Shown in pieces: positions 26,092-35,737 of a DNA stretch of 64,000 nucleotides. Below the pieces are notes generated by a model. That model worked only from the letters and a program-made list of their open reading frames with translations. It searched no databases and had not been told where the DNA came from. Numbering within the stretch: the stretch's first letter is position 1; each line of letters opens with the position of its first letter. The DNA is from DASQZK01 sp963732905 (GTDB taxonomy: Bacteria > Bacteroidota > Bacteroidia > Bacteroidales > GCA-2748055), in assembly GCA_963732905.1 (NCBI GenBank), contig CAVTBM010000004.1, forward strand, positions 434,001 to 498,000, written 5' to 3'. A program made the position numbers and the translations under genes.

Positions 26092-27783
26092 ATGAACAGA
26101 ATGAAGATGATCGCAGGATTATTAATAATCTCAGTATTTCATTTATCAGCCCAGGACAGAATAACCGGAAAAACCTTTGCGACACGATCCGAAGTCATTG
26201 CCCCCCATGGCATGGTGTGTTCAAGCCAGCCACTGGCTACACAGGTTGGCCTCGATATTCTTAAGAAAGGGGGGAATGCCATCGATGCAGCCATTGCCGT
26301 CGACGCCATGCTTGGCCTTACCGAACCTACAGGCTCAGGAATGGGAGGCGACCTGTTCGCCATCGTCTGGGACGCTAAAACCCAAAAGCTCTACGGACTC
26401 AATGCCAGCGGGAGGTCACCCAAATCCCTCACCCTCGATTATTTTCTGAAAAACGGATATACAAGCATCCCTCCCTACGGGCCCCTGCCTGTCTCTGTTC
26501 CCGGTTGTGTCGACGGCTGGTTCGAATTGCACGACCGCTTCGGATCCCTGCCGATGACCGATATCCTCTCTCCAACAATCTCATACGCCCGCGAAGGATT
26601 TCCCGTTTCAGAACTCATCGCATATTATATGAATCTGAGCGCAAAGGTCCTGAATAAGTATCCGGGCTTCAGTGAAACTTATATGCCGGGTGGGAAAACA
26701 CCGGCAAAAGGAGAAATTTTTAAAAATCCTGATCTCGCTAATACCCTCGAAAAAATAGCCAGGAACGGACGTGATGAATTTTATAAAGGCGACATCGCCA
26801 AAACCATTGCCAGGTACATGAAAGATCAGGGAGGATTCCTGTCACTTGAGGACCTTGCCTCCCATCATTCTGAATGGGTAGACCCTGTCTCGACCAATTA
26901 CAGGGGTTATGATGTCTGGGAACTTCCACCCAATGGCCAGGGTATCGCCACCTTACAGATCCTGAATATTCTTGAACTCTACAACATTAAAAGTATGGGG
27001 TTCGGCAGCCCTGAATATATCCATCTCTTCACCGAAGCCAAAAAGCTGGCTTATGAAGACAGGGCAAAATTTTATGCCGACCCGGATTTCGCCGAGGTCC
27101 CGGTAAACTGGCTCATCTCAAAGGAATATGCCAAAGAGAGGAATTCACTTATCAGCATGGACAGGGCTGCATTGAGTTACCCTGCCGGCAAACTTGAAAA
27201 GGGCGAAACGGTTTATATGACCGTCGCAGATCAGTATGGCAATATGGTTTCGCTTATCCAGAGCAATTACCGGGGTATGGGCAGCGGAATGACTCCATAC
27301 GGACTGGGGTTCGTGCTTCAGGACCGTGGTGAACTGTTCGGCCTTGAAAAAGGTCAGAATAACGTCTATGAGCCAGGTAAACGACCTTTTCATACTATCA
27401 TCCCTTCATTCATCACCAAAGATGGTAAGCCCTGGATCAGCTTCGGCGTTATGGGAGGCGCAATGCAGCCCCAGGGACAGGTCCAGATCGTTGTTAACCT
27501 GATCGACTTCGGCATGAACCTCCAGGAAGCCGGCGATGCTCCAAGGATACAGCATACCGGCTCTTCACAACCCACCGGTGAAAAAATGACGGATGGCGGA
27601 TGGCTGAACCTCGAATCCGGATTTAGCTATGAAACAATCCGGGCACTGATGAAAATGGGACATCATGTGAAATTTGACCTGGGTAGTTATGGCGGCTACC
27701 AGGCCATTATGTGGGATGAAAAAAACAAAGTCTGGTACGGAGCATCCGAATCAAGAAAGGATGGACAGGCGGCTGGTTATTGA
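26092..27783 (+). CDS. ggt: Gamma-glutamyltranspeptidase precursor
   Basis: A 563-residue Ntn-hydrolase precursor with a signal peptide (MKMIAGLLIISVFHLSAQ), hence periplasmic or exported. It cleaves gamma-glutamyl bonds, for example in glutathione. Family blocks seen: GGNAIDAAIAVDAMLGLTEPTGSGMGGDLF, NASGRSPKS with the substrate-binding Arg, and the autocleavage region GETVYMTVADQYGNMVSLIQSNY, where the Thr after GE is the expected new N-terminal nucleophile. GSGMTPYGLGFVLQDRG follows, and FGVMGGAMQPQGQVQ lies near the end. The start at 26092 places the signal peptide at the N-terminus; an in-frame ATG at 26014 adds a Pro-rich, non-signal leader. Two flavodoxin-fold genes follow in the same direction. 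Confidence 0.93.
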   Translation: MNRMKMIAGLLIISVFHLSAQDRITGKTFATRSEVIAPHGMVCSSQPLATQVGLDILKKGGNAIDAAIAVDAMLGLTEPTGSGMGGDLFAIVWDAKTQKLYGLNASGRSPKSLTLDYFLKNGYTSIPPYGPLPVSVPGCVDGWFELHDRFGSLPMTDILSPTISYAREGFPVSELIAYYMNLSAKVLNKYPGFSETYMPGGKTPAKGEIFKNPDLANTLEKIARNGRDEFYKGDIAKTIARYMKDQGGFLSLEDLASHHSEWVDPVSTNYRGYDVWELPPNGQGIATLQILNILELYNIKSMGFGSPEYIHLFTEAKKLAYEDRAKFYADPDFAEVPVNWLISKEYAKERNSLISMDRAALSYPAGKLEKGETVYMTVADQYGNMVSLIQSNYRGMGSGMTPYGLGFVLQDRGELFGLEKGQNNVYEPGKRPFHTIIPSFITKDGKPWISFGVMGGAMQPQGQVQIVVNLIDFGMNLQEAGDAPRIQHTGSSQPTGEKMTDGGWLNLESGFSYETIRALMKMGHHVKFDLGSYGGYQAIMWDEKNKVWYGASESRKDGQAAGY

Positions 27784-27822
27784 GATATCACTTTCTTCTT
27801 CCGGAAATCTAAAAACTGCTGG

Positions 27823-28371
27823 ATGAAAATCCTTATTCTGAACGGAAACCCGGATCTAAACAGAAGTGCTTTTGAGAAACATCTTAATGCACTCTCTTCT
27901 TCTTTAACAAAAGACCGGAATGAGGTGACCCTTACAGATCTTCGTGATCTCAATATTGTTCCTTGTACTGGCTGCTGGGACTGCTGGTTAAAAACACCGG
28001 GGAAATGCCGGATCAGCGATGACCTGGATAGTGTCCGCGAAACCTTTATCCGCTCTGATATGGTAATCATAGCCTCGCCACTAATCTGCGGATTCTTGTC
28101 TGCTCTGACAAAAAAGGCAATCGATAAAATGATCCCCCTTCTTCATCCTAACATAAAAATCGTCAAAGGCGAATTCCGGCATCAGAAAAGATATAAAAAA
28201 TATCCACTTTTCGGCCTTATTCATGACAGTCAATACAGGGATAGGCTGGACGAACAGATAACAACGGAAATCGTGAGCAGGATGGCCCTGAATTTCAGGT
28301 CTGAACTGGCTTTCAGCTTTCCGTTAAGTACACCTGTAAATGAAGTAATTGATGAGATTGACAGTTATTAA
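27823..28371 (+). CDS. NADPH-dependent FMN reductase / flavodoxin-fold protein
   Basis: A 182-residue protein beginning MKILILNGNPDLNRSAFEKHLNALSS, the phosphate-binding loop of flavodoxin-like FMN reductases (PF03358/PF02525). CTGCWDCWLKTPGKCRISDD follows near residue 50, the Cys-rich segment common in iron-sulfur flavoprotein-like and multimeric flavodoxin proteins, and then MVIIASPLICGFLSALTKKAIDKM. It should bind FMN and reduce a small substrate using NAD(P)H. Its stop lies inside the start of the next, related gene (20-base overlap), which points to translational coupling and perhaps a two-protein unit. Confidence 0.8.
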   Translation: MKILILNGNPDLNRSAFEKHLNALSSSLTKDRNEVTLTDLRDLNIVPCTGCWDCWLKTPGKCRISDDLDSVRETFIRSDMVIIASPLICGFLSALTKKAIDKMIPLLHPNIKIVKGEFRHQKRYKKYPLFGLIHDSQYRDRLDEQITTEIVSRMALNFRSELAFSFPLSTPVNEVIDEIDSY

Positions 28372-29020
28372 CGGTTCCCCGAGGGGTAAAAGCAGTAATA
28401 CCAAAATACTGCTCGACCATTTTCTGGAGGGTTTTCTCAAGAACCCTGAAAATACCTGTGAAGTATTTTACCTGAACAAGTTGCGAAAAGAACCCGAACT
28501 GCAGAAAAACTTTCTGAATGCCAGCGCCATAATTGTCGCCTTTCCGCTTTATGTCGATGCCATGCCTGGAACAGTTAAAGAATACTTCGAATTACTTGAA
28601 CGTTATAAAGGTGTAAATCCCGGACTTAAACTGGGGTTCATTGTACAATCGGGATTTAGAGAATCTTACCATTCGTTTTTCATCGCCAGGTACCTGAAAA
28701 AATATGCTAAAGACATGGAAACCGTTTACCTTGGAACCATTATCCGGGGAGGTGTTGAAGGAATTCAGATGAAACCGGCCTGGATGAACCGCCGCCTGTT
28801 TAAAAGATTTCATACATTAGGTGAATATTTTGGGGAAAAAAGGCAATTCGATCAGATCCTGATCAAAAAACTGGCCAGGCCTGTCAGACTTAAAGTATTA
28901 GGAATCCTGTTATTCAGAATATTGAAATTGACCGGTTTGGCTGATTTTTACTGGAACTCCAGATTAAAAGCAAATCATGTATATGATAAAAGATTCAAAC
29001 AAGTGCATGAAACGGACTAA
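28352..29020 (+). CDS. Second flavodoxin-fold NAD(P)H oxidoreductase-like protein
   Basis: A 222-residue protein starting MRLTVINGSPRGKSSNTKILLDHFLEGF, a textbook flavodoxin-like FMN loop (NGSPRGxSSNT). A second flavin-side motif, AIIVAFPLYVDAMPGTVKEYFELL, follows. The last ~80 residues are helical and basic (KARPVRLKVLGILLFRILKL-type) and may lie at the membrane. ATG at 28352 is chosen over the in-frame TTG one codon upstream. It overlaps the preceding flavodoxin gene by 20 bases. The protein lacks the Cys cluster of its neighbour, so the two are not simple duplicates. Confidence 0.8.
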   Translation: MRLTVINGSPRGKSSNTKILLDHFLEGFLKNPENTCEVFYLNKLRKEPELQKNFLNASAIIVAFPLYVDAMPGTVKEYFELLERYKGVNPGLKLGFIVQSGFRESYHSFFIARYLKKYAKDMETVYLGTIIRGGVEGIQMKPAWMNRRLFKRFHTLGEYFGEKRQFDQILIKKLARPVRLKVLGILLFRILKLTGLADFYWNSRLKANHVYDKRFKQVHETD

Positions 29021-29033
29021 TTTCATCTCAAAT

Positions 29034-30602
29034 ATGAAAAAACCAATACTGCCAACCCTCCTTCTCATATTTATCTTCAGTGGATATACGAATGCTCAGA
29101 ACGGCTTTAACGACCAAACCAGGGCCTTGTATATCATGGATATCTCCAAATACATCGAATGGCCTTCTGATATAATGCTTCCTGCTGAAGAATTTTCAAT
29201 CGGAGTTCTCAGCAGCCGGGATGATCTCTACTGGGACCTCGAAAATATGGCAAAAACACGTAAGTTTATCCAGGGCAAACCGATCAGAATATACCTTTTC
29301 AGAGATCCGGATAAAATCGAATGGACAAACGTTTTATATGTGAACCGCAATGAAGGCTATAAATTACCTGACCTTATTAAACTCCTTAAAGGAAAACATA
29401 CCCTCCTGGTAAGTGAAGGGTATGAATTCAGGGAATCCATGCTGAATTTCATCGTTGTGGATGGTAAACCACAGTTTGAAGTGAATGAAAAACTTTTGAA
29501 TGAAGAAAACCTTAAGGTTGATCAGATGTTCCTTGCCCTTGCCGTGAAGACACGTGAAGACTGGGAAGCCCTGTTTAATGTAACGGATGAAAAACTCCAG
29601 GAAGAGAAAGAAGTTACCCGCCAGCAGAAAATCCTGATCGATAAACAGGAATCACAGATTGCCGAACAAAGAAAACGAATTGCCGAACAGGAGGCCAAAC
29701 TCGACAGTCTGGACCGGGAGATCAGAAAAAAACAGAGTGATATCATGGAGAAACAGTTGGTCCTGACCAATCAGGTTTCCAAAATCGGGAAACAAAAAAA
29801 TATGATTGACCTCCAGATGGCTGATATGGCCCGCCAAAGAGATACCCTTTCCCGGCAACAAAATGACATCACCCAAAAGAATCAACAAATTACCACAAAA
29901 GAAGCACTTATCAAGGCACGGGATTCAAGAATTGTATTTCAATCGGCTGAACTCAAGAAACAAAAACTGATCATCTCTTTCATTTCTGTTTTGCTGATTC
30001 TTTTTGCTGGTCTTATATATTTAATCTATATATACTATCGTAATAAAAAGAAAGCCAATCTTATACTGGAGGAAAAGAACCGTCAGATTACAGCCCAGAA
30101 AGATGAGATCAGGCAACAGCGGGATATTGCAGAGATGCAGCGTGATCAGATTACGTACCAGAAAAAACATATCACGGATAGCATTGAATATGCCAAACGT
30201 ATCCAGCGGGCTATTCTGCCCTCCCTGGAACTTTTCAGCGACCGTATCGACCATTTCGTCCTGTATAAGCCACGGGATATCGTTAGTGGAGACTTTTACT
30301 GGGTGGACGCGTTCGATCATACCCAGATCATCATCACCGCCGACTGCACGGGTCATGGTGTACCGGGAGCCTTTATGAGTATGCTTGGCATAAGCCTGCT
30401 CAATGAAATTGTACATAACAAGGGAATTCATAAACCCGGACAGATCCTCGATGAGCTTCGTGAAAAGGTGATCCTTTCACTAAAACAGGAAGTCGGTCAT
30501 GGTGACATTAAAGACGGGATGGACATGACGGTCTGTACTGTCGATTACGAGAAAGGAACCCTAGAATTCGCGGGTGCAAACAATCCGCTTATATATCGTT
30601 AG
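29034..30602 (+). CDS. YfiR-like / coiled-coil / SpoIIE phosphatase signalling protein, main part (frameshifted)
   Basis: The first frame runs 522 residues. A signal peptide, MKKPILPTLLLIFIFSGYTNAQ, is followed by a periplasmic YfiR/DUF4154-type domain (~25-175, YIMDISKYIEWPSDI...LLVSEGYEF). Next come a long coiled coil (~185-300, rich in Gln/Lys/Arg), a membrane span near 310-335 (LIISFISVLLILFAGLIYLIYIY) and a second coiled coil. The SpoIIE/PP2C core begins with ITDSIEYAKRIQRAILPS and DIVSGDFYWVD. Reading stops at TAG 30600-30602 directly after FAGANNPLIYR. The remainder of the phosphatase continues in another frame (next entry). The start at 29034 is chosen for the signal peptide and the 13-base gap to the previous gene. 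Confidence 0.8.
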   Translation: MKKPILPTLLLIFIFSGYTNAQNGFNDQTRALYIMDISKYIEWPSDIMLPAEEFSIGVLSSRDDLYWDLENMAKTRKFIQGKPIRIYLFRDPDKIEWTNVLYVNRNEGYKLPDLIKLLKGKHTLLVSEGYEFRESMLNFIVVDGKPQFEVNEKLLNEENLKVDQMFLALAVKTREDWEALFNVTDEKLQEEKEVTRQQKILIDKQESQIAEQRKRIAEQEAKLDSLDREIRKKQSDIMEKQLVLTNQVSKIGKQKNMIDLQMADMARQRDTLSRQQNDITQKNQQITTKEALIKARDSRIVFQSAELKKQKLIISFISVLLILFAGLIYLIYIYYRNKKKANLILEEKNRQITAQKDEIRQQRDIAEMQRDQITYQKKHITDSIEYAKRIQRAILPSLELFSDRIDHFVLYKPRDIVSGDFYWVDAFDHTQIIITADCTGHGVPGAFMSMLGISLLNEIVHNKGIHKPGQILDELREKVILSLKQEVGHGDIKDGMDMTVCTVDYEKGTLEFAGANNPLIYR

Positions 30603-30915
30603 AAATGGAGAACTGATTCATTTCAAAGGCGACAAAATGCCGGTAGCCATTCATGATACGATGAATCCCTTTGTAACGCAGGAATTTAAGCTAGAAAAAG
30701 GCGACACTTTTTATACCTTCTCGGATGGCTATGTCGACCAGTTCGGAGGGCCGAACCAGAAAAAATTCCTCAGCAAGAACTTCCGTACCATAATTAAGCA
30801 AATCCAGGATAAAAACATGTATGAACAGGGCATGAAACTGGACGAAATTTTCGAAGAATGGCGTAAGGAGGTTGAACAGGTGGACGATGTAACCGTTATC
30901 GGAGTGAGATATTGA
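30574..30915 (+). pseudogene. C-terminal remainder of the SpoIIE phosphatase, in the +1-shifted frame
   Basis: From about base 30590 the phosphatase sequence continues in a different frame: LYIVRNGELIHFKGDKMPVAIHD, TFYTFSDGYVDQFGGPNQKKFLS, and the terminal VDDVTVIGVRY with its metal-binding Asp pair. Homologous proteins read ...ANNPLYxxRNGEL without interruption. Between CCG (Pro) and GTT (Val) there are ten bases where nine would keep the frame, so one extra base in CTTATATAT explains the break. The GTG at 30574 would not restore a whole phosphatase. This is either a real loss of function, a sequencing error or, less likely, programmed slippage. Confidence 0.8.
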
Positions 30916-31100
30916 TATTTTTAGCTTTAATCACTTGATGATTTGATATTTACAGCTGCTCAGAATTACAGCATGCAACCGGTTGTTTGAGTATCCCGGG
31001 TTCGTCTTTCTGTTTATACGGCCGGATAACAATGGGTTTATGTGAATGGAGTTCCCACAGGATCATCTCTCACATTCCTTCTTCAGGAAAATAAAGGCTT

Positions 31101-31328
31101 TCATTCACATTCATATACAGAGCGCCGGTTCCCCACTATCACCGGATCCGCATCTTCTTTGTCCTTAAGGTCATCCCCGCAATAAGAGGTGCCGGTTGTC
31201 TCGCTGACTTTTATCCCATCTTCGTAAACCACAAGCTTGCAGGTCTTACAATCATCCAGAAGCTCGCAGGATGGACCTGTAACTGCCAGTAACAGAAATA
31301 ACACAGCCAGGCGTATGATTTTTTTCAT
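31101..31328 (-). CDS. Small secreted lipoprotein
   Basis: A 75-residue protein whose N-terminus MKKIIRLAVLFLLLAVTGPSC ends in a lipobox-like TGPS-Cys, so it should be lipidated and membrane anchored. The mature part has CKTCKL, a Tyr/Thr-rich strand (VVYEDGIKVSETTGTSYCG) and an acidic turn. Its four further Cys could form two disulfides. No known family is recognised. TATATTTG on the minus strand at 31355-31362 gives a well-placed promoter, which supports a real gene. Confidence 0.65.
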   Translation of the reverse strand: MKKIIRLAVLFLLLAVTGPSCELLDDCKTCKLVVYEDGIKVSETTGTSYCGDDLKDKEDADPVIVGNRRSVYECE

Positions 31329-31354
31329 GAGGGAGTTTTTTGGGTTACATCGTT

Positions 31355-31362
31355 CAAATATA
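31355..31362 (-). promoter_or_regulatory. Bacteroidota-type -7 promoter element for the small lipoprotein gene
   Basis: The plus strand reads CAAATATA, i.e. TATATTTG on the minus strand, 27 bases before the start codon at 31328. No clear -33 box. Confidence 0.5.
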
Positions 31363-31731
31363 AAAATATTTAAGATTGAAGAGTGAATTGATTATCAACG
31401 CTCTCCCTTCATCTTGTTCAAAACTCCGGGGAACGGTGAGACCGGGAATCTGTTAAAGCGGGTATTTTGAGAGACAACCCGGCGAGAGAAAAAATCATGC
31501 ATCCCAAACCTGCCACCGTCTATAAGCCCTGCAGGATGATCGCCTGAAAATCATCACCTCCGCGCACATTGGGCTATGTCTCAGCTGATTTTAGTATAAT
31601 ACAAACATTGTGTAAAACAGGTAAGCCTGAGTGGTGTTAAAAAATTCTTCCTCAAATAAACTCCAGTGCCCATGATTCTTTGAAGCCTTATGATTACATT
31701 GCAGGCTTTTGAATGTTGAGATAAAATTATT
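31363..31731. other. Gene-free region upstream of the SNF2 gene
   Basis: No gene and no strong hairpin. The last 150 bases are AT-rich and must contain the SNF2 promoter, but I find no exact TAnnTTTG match on the plus strand close to 31732. Confidence 0.4.
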
Positions 31732-34662
31732 ATGGCAAAACGGTTTTTTGCATTGGGTTTGAGTGAGCACCGGCTGTGGGGACTGATCCTGACACCTCTG
31801 ATTCTGACAAAAAAAGAGGCTGAAAGTTTCTTCTCTCCGTCTTATATTGTATTTCCGGATGAGGCGGATGAGGGATTCATGGAACTCAGTCATACGGAAA
31901 AGGAAGTGGTAAGGACCATTGATGAATACAGCGACCAGAAACTTTTCCGTCTCTTCTCCAAAGATAAAAGCGTGAAAGAGTTCCAGGAAAAAGTGAATGA
32001 ACGGAAGATCACTGAATTTATCCGTCCTTTCATTGAAAAGAGAATAATCCGTGTCCTCGAAATGGTAAAGGGTACACGGACTAAAATCTTCCTCAGAGAG
32101 AAAACGCGATCTAACATTTTTGATGAAGACTTCCTGAAGATCCTCACCCTCCAGGCTGAACCGGTTTTTAACTTTCAACGTGGTACAGAAGGCTCAAAAT
32201 ACTCTCTCGACCTGTTTTATGACGGTAAAAGATTAAAAATCAAAGATCAGTATTGTGATACCCTGACAAATAAACCCGCTATCATAAGGGTCAACAATTT
32301 CATATATTTTGTCAGGGATATTGAAGCAAGTAAAATACGCCCCTTTTTCAATAAAGACTTTATTGATATCCCTCAAAAATCGGAATCAGCGTATTTTAAA
32401 ACTTTTGCCCTGAACATTATCAAAGACTATGAAGTCAATGCTGAAGGGTTCAGCATTCATAAAATCCAACCCGAGAAAAAGGCACTGATCGCCCTGGAAC
32501 ACGGCTTACATAATAATGCGGTAATCACTCTCCGTTTTATCTATGGAAACCGTAAAATACTTGCCAACAGCAGCCAGAAGGCGTTTGTCGATTTCCACCG
32601 CGATAAAGACAGCTTCCATTATGACAAATACAGCCGGGACTCCTCCTGGGAGGATGGTTTTCATGATCTGTTGAACGATCTGGGTCTCATGAGCTATGAT
32701 CAGGTGAATTATGAAATAAAAGGCAACAGGTCCCTCGATTTAGATACTCAACTATTTAATCTCGTTGAATGGATAAATACCAGTGCAGCTGAACTTGAGG
32801 TCCAGGGGCTTGAATTTTCAAACAGTATTGGTGACCGCGATTTTTATACCGGTGGTTATGAGATGATCCTCGGAAGCGAACTTATCAACGACTGGTTTGA
32901 TATTCATGCCATCGTGAAAGCAGGCGAATTCGAGATTCCCTTCTATGATTTCCGGTTAAATATTCTAAATGGTAAAAGGACATTCCGGCTTCCTGACGGG
33001 AAAATTTTCATCATACCGAATGAATGGTTCGGCCGTTTCAGGGAAATGTTTGAGTTTGGCAAGGTGGAAAAAAAGAAGATCAGAATTCATAAACAACATT
33101 TCTTCATCCTTGAAAAAGCGGAGAAAGGCATTCGCGGCCAGGATCTGAAGAACCTTGAGATCCTGAATTCAAAAGAGAAATTAACCGACACAAAAATTCC
33201 GGCTTCCCTTACAGCCAGCTTAAGACCTTATCAGTTTGAAGGTTATTCCTGGCTCTACTATCTTCAGCAGAATAATCTGGGTGGTTGTCTGGCCGATGAC
33301 ATGGGCCTGGGGAAAACCATCCAGGCCATTACACTTCTCCTTAAAAATAAGGAGGAATCCGGTGCAACACAACGGAAAGAACAGGGCTTGCAGCAAATGG
33401 ATCTCTTTTCCACCACAGAACCCGAACCAGCCCTGACGACACTTATCATTGTTCCTGCATCACTCGTCCATAACTGGAAAAATGAACTGATAAGATTTGG
33501 CCCATCACTGAAAATCATGGTATATCTTGGAAATCAGAGAAGCCGTAATCTTAACTCATTCAGTAATTTTGATGTGATTATATCCAGTTATCATACAATC
33601 AGACAAGACATCGAAATATTGTCCGGTTTCCGATTTCACTATGTAATCCTGGATGAGAGCCAGGTGATCAAAAATCCTTCATCCAAAGTATATAAGGCAA
33701 TGACCATGCTTAACAGTGATCGTCGCCTGGCGCTGACAGGAACACCTGTTGAAAATTCGTTAACCGACCTTTGGGCCCAGATGAACTTTGTTAATGAGGG
33801 TCTTCTCGGGAACCTCCATTTCTTCAGACGGGAATTTGTAATGCCGATAGAAAAAAAGAATGACAGCACTTGTGAGGAAAGATTGAAAAAGCTCATCAAT
33901 CCTTTTATTCTCAGAAGAACCAAGGCAGAAGTCGCTCGCGATCTGCCCGAGATTACCGACCAGGTGGTTTATTGCAACATGTCGGATGCCCAGCGGAAAT
34001 TTTATGAAGAAGAAAAATCGATGATCAGACGATCTATCTTTGAAAGTATTGACATGCAGGGTCCCGACAAATCAGCCATGATAATACTTCAGGGACTAAC
34101 CCGTCTGAGACAGGCGGCAAATCATCCGGCACTTGTGGACGAGGATTATCGCGAAGATTCCGGGAAATTCTCAGAAATTCTCAGAAATATTGATAACATC
34201 ATCGCTGAAAACCATAAAGTACTGATCTTCTCTTCTTTTGTGAAACACCTGGACCTTATAATGAAGGAACTTGATGACAGGGAAATACGGTATACTGTTC
34301 TGACTGGTGCATCTACGAACCGGGAATATATAGTAAAAGCATTTCAGGATGATCCGGAATGTAAAGTGTTTCTGATATCGCTTAAAGCCGGAGGTGTTGG
34401 ACTAAACCTTACCGCGGCCGACTATGTTTTCATTCTCGATCCCTGGTGGAACCCTGCATCGGAAGAGCAAGCAGTGAACCGGGCTCACAGGATCGGCCAG
34501 GATAAAAATGTTTTTGTGTTCCGGTTTATTTCTGAAAACAGCATCGAAGAAAAAATACAGAGACTCCAGGAAAAAAAGTCCAAACTTGCCGAAGCATTTA
34601 TTACATCAAATAACCCATTAAAGAATATTGACCGCGAGCAGCTTGAAAAATTGTTTGAGTAG
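31732..34662 (+). CDS. SNF2-family DEAD/DEAH-box helicase (HepA/RapA-like)
   Basis: A 976-residue superfamily II ATPase. The first ~490 residues are a non-catalytic region that begins MAKRFFALGLSEHRLWGL and resembles the SNF2 N-terminal region of bacterial HepA-type proteins. The helicase motifs follow in order: GGCLADDMGLGKTIQAI (motif I), VPASLVHNWKNELIRF (Ia), VILDESQVIKNP (II, DESQ), LTGTPVENSLTDLWA (III), then FSSFVKHLDLI (IV), SLKAGGVGLNLTAADYVFILDPWWNPASEEQAVNRAHRIGQ (V-VI). It probably remodels protein-DNA or polymerase-DNA complexes. No restriction or defence partner is next to it, so a housekeeping role is more likely than phage defence. Confidence 0.93.
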   Translation: MAKRFFALGLSEHRLWGLILTPLILTKKEAESFFSPSYIVFPDEADEGFMELSHTEKEVVRTIDEYSDQKLFRLFSKDKSVKEFQEKVNERKITEFIRPFIEKRIIRVLEMVKGTRTKIFLREKTRSNIFDEDFLKILTLQAEPVFNFQRGTEGSKYSLDLFYDGKRLKIKDQYCDTLTNKPAIIRVNNFIYFVRDIEASKIRPFFNKDFIDIPQKSESAYFKTFALNIIKDYEVNAEGFSIHKIQPEKKALIALEHGLHNNAVITLRFIYGNRKILANSSQKAFVDFHRDKDSFHYDKYSRDSSWEDGFHDLLNDLGLMSYDQVNYEIKGNRSLDLDTQLFNLVEWINTSAAELEVQGLEFSNSIGDRDFYTGGYEMILGSELINDWFDIHAIVKAGEFEIPFYDFRLNILNGKRTFRLPDGKIFIIPNEWFGRFREMFEFGKVEKKKIRIHKQHFFILEKAEKGIRGQDLKNLEILNSKEKLTDTKIPASLTASLRPYQFEGYSWLYYLQQNNLGGCLADDMGLGKTIQAITLLLKNKEESGATQRKEQGLQQMDLFSTTEPEPALTTLIIVPASLVHNWKNELIRFGPSLKIMVYLGNQRSRNLNSFSNFDVIISSYHTIRQDIEILSGFRFHYVILDESQVIKNPSSKVYKAMTMLNSDRRLALTGTPVENSLTDLWAQMNFVNEGLLGNLHFFRREFVMPIEKKNDSTCEERLKKLINPFILRRTKAEVARDLPEITDQVVYCNMSDAQRKFYEEEKSMIRRSIFESIDMQGPDKSAMIILQGLTRLRQAANHPALVDEDYREDSGKFSEILRNIDNIIAENHKVLIFSSFVKHLDLIMKELDDREIRYTVLTGASTNREYIVKAFQDDPECKVFLISLKAGGVGLNLTAADYVFILDPWWNPASEEQAVNRAHRIGQDKNVFVFRFISENSIEEKIQRLQEKKSKLAEAFITSNNPLKNIDREQLEKLFE

Positions 34663-34741
34663 CGCATCCTCAACCGTCTCCATGATGAATGGCCGCCTCT
34701 TTCCCTGGCTGCTGACAGTTAAACCTTAAAATGAATTTGTC

Positions 34742-35503
34742 TTGATCCTTGAAAACTTTCTTACCAGTTACCATCTGAATGGTTTTGAATGGTCGATGGT
34801 CATATTGTGCGGGATGCTCACGGGAATGTCGAAAACGGGGCTTTCCGGCGCGGGACTCTTTATTGTGCCGGTATTTGCAAATATTTTCGGGGGTAAACCT
34901 TCGGTTGGACTGGTACTGCCTATGCTCATCATCGCCGATATCTTTGCAGTAATCTATTACCACAGGCATGCCAGCTGGAAATATGTGCTAAAGCTTCTGC
35001 CCTGGGCATTTATCGGCATCCTGATTGCATTGTTCGTCGGAAAGATGATTGACGATGCCCAGTTCAGAAAACTTATCGCTGTTATAGTTATTGCAGGAAT
35101 AGCATTGATGGTGTTCCAGGACCTCCGTCGAAAGAAAACCAGTATTCCGGATCATCCCTGGTTTGCATCACTTCTGGGAACGGGGGGAGGGTTTGCCACC
35201 ATGATAGGTAATGCCGCCGGTCCCATTATGTCACTATACCTGTTGTCCATGCGTCTTCCCAAAAACATTTATATCGGTACCGGTGCATGGTTTTTCTTCA
35301 TTGTCAACCTTTCCAAAGCTCCTCTGCACATTTTCGTTTGGAAAACCATTACCTGGCAAAGTCTGTCATTCGACATCCTTATGATTATTCCCATTATCGC
35401 AGGTGCTGTCGGGGGATTTTATCTCGTGAAACTCATACCGGAAAGGGCTTACAGAATTTTTATCATCGTTTCGACCCTGGCTTCTTCGGTTGCACTTTTC
35501 TGA
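34742..35503 (+). CDS. TauE/SafE family sulfite/organosulfonate exporter-like permease
   Basis: A 253-residue membrane protein with eight or so hydrophobic segments. The family phrases are GMLTGMSKTGLSGAGLFIVPVFA near the start and SLLGTGGGFATMIGNAAGPIMSLYLLSM near residue 150 (PF01925). These permeases move sulfite, sulfoacetate or similar anions across the inner membrane; the substrate here is unknown. The start is TTG at 34742. The first ATG in frame (34796) would remove part of the first span. Confidence 0.88.
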   Translation: MILENFLTSYHLNGFEWSMVILCGMLTGMSKTGLSGAGLFIVPVFANIFGGKPSVGLVLPMLIIADIFAVIYYHRHASWKYVLKLLPWAFIGILIALFVGKMIDDAQFRKLIAVIVIAGIALMVFQDLRRKKTSIPDHPWFASLLGTGGGFATMIGNAAGPIMSLYLLSMRLPKNIYIGTGAWFFFIVNLSKAPLHIFVWKTITWQSLSFDILMIIPIIAGAVGGFYLVKLIPERAYRIFIIVSTLASSVALF

Positions 35504-35737
35504 GGATCTGAAGCATTTCCTCCATGCCTGAAAATTCAGGTAAACCCTGACTATTTAGAATTAAAAACAGGAGTCAGGAAAACAATAGGAGGCCAGCCGC
35601 AAGCTTACCCTCCCTCTGCAGATGGAAAAAGCTCTAACAAACCAGAATCACCTGTCAAACAAAGAATCATTTTAAATTATCACACGATATTTGAACTCTA
35701 CCCGGGATTCTCTTTCTTTAATGATTAATTCCTCTCT

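Noticed and set aside
31591..32178. Open frame (minus) of 195 codons at the start of the SNF2 gene
   Set aside because: It is antisense to clear SNF2 coding sequence and has no recognisable features.
31732..35503. SNF2 helicase plus neighbours as a phage-defence island
   Set aside because: The next gene is a permease; no nuclease, methylase or known defence partner is adjacent.
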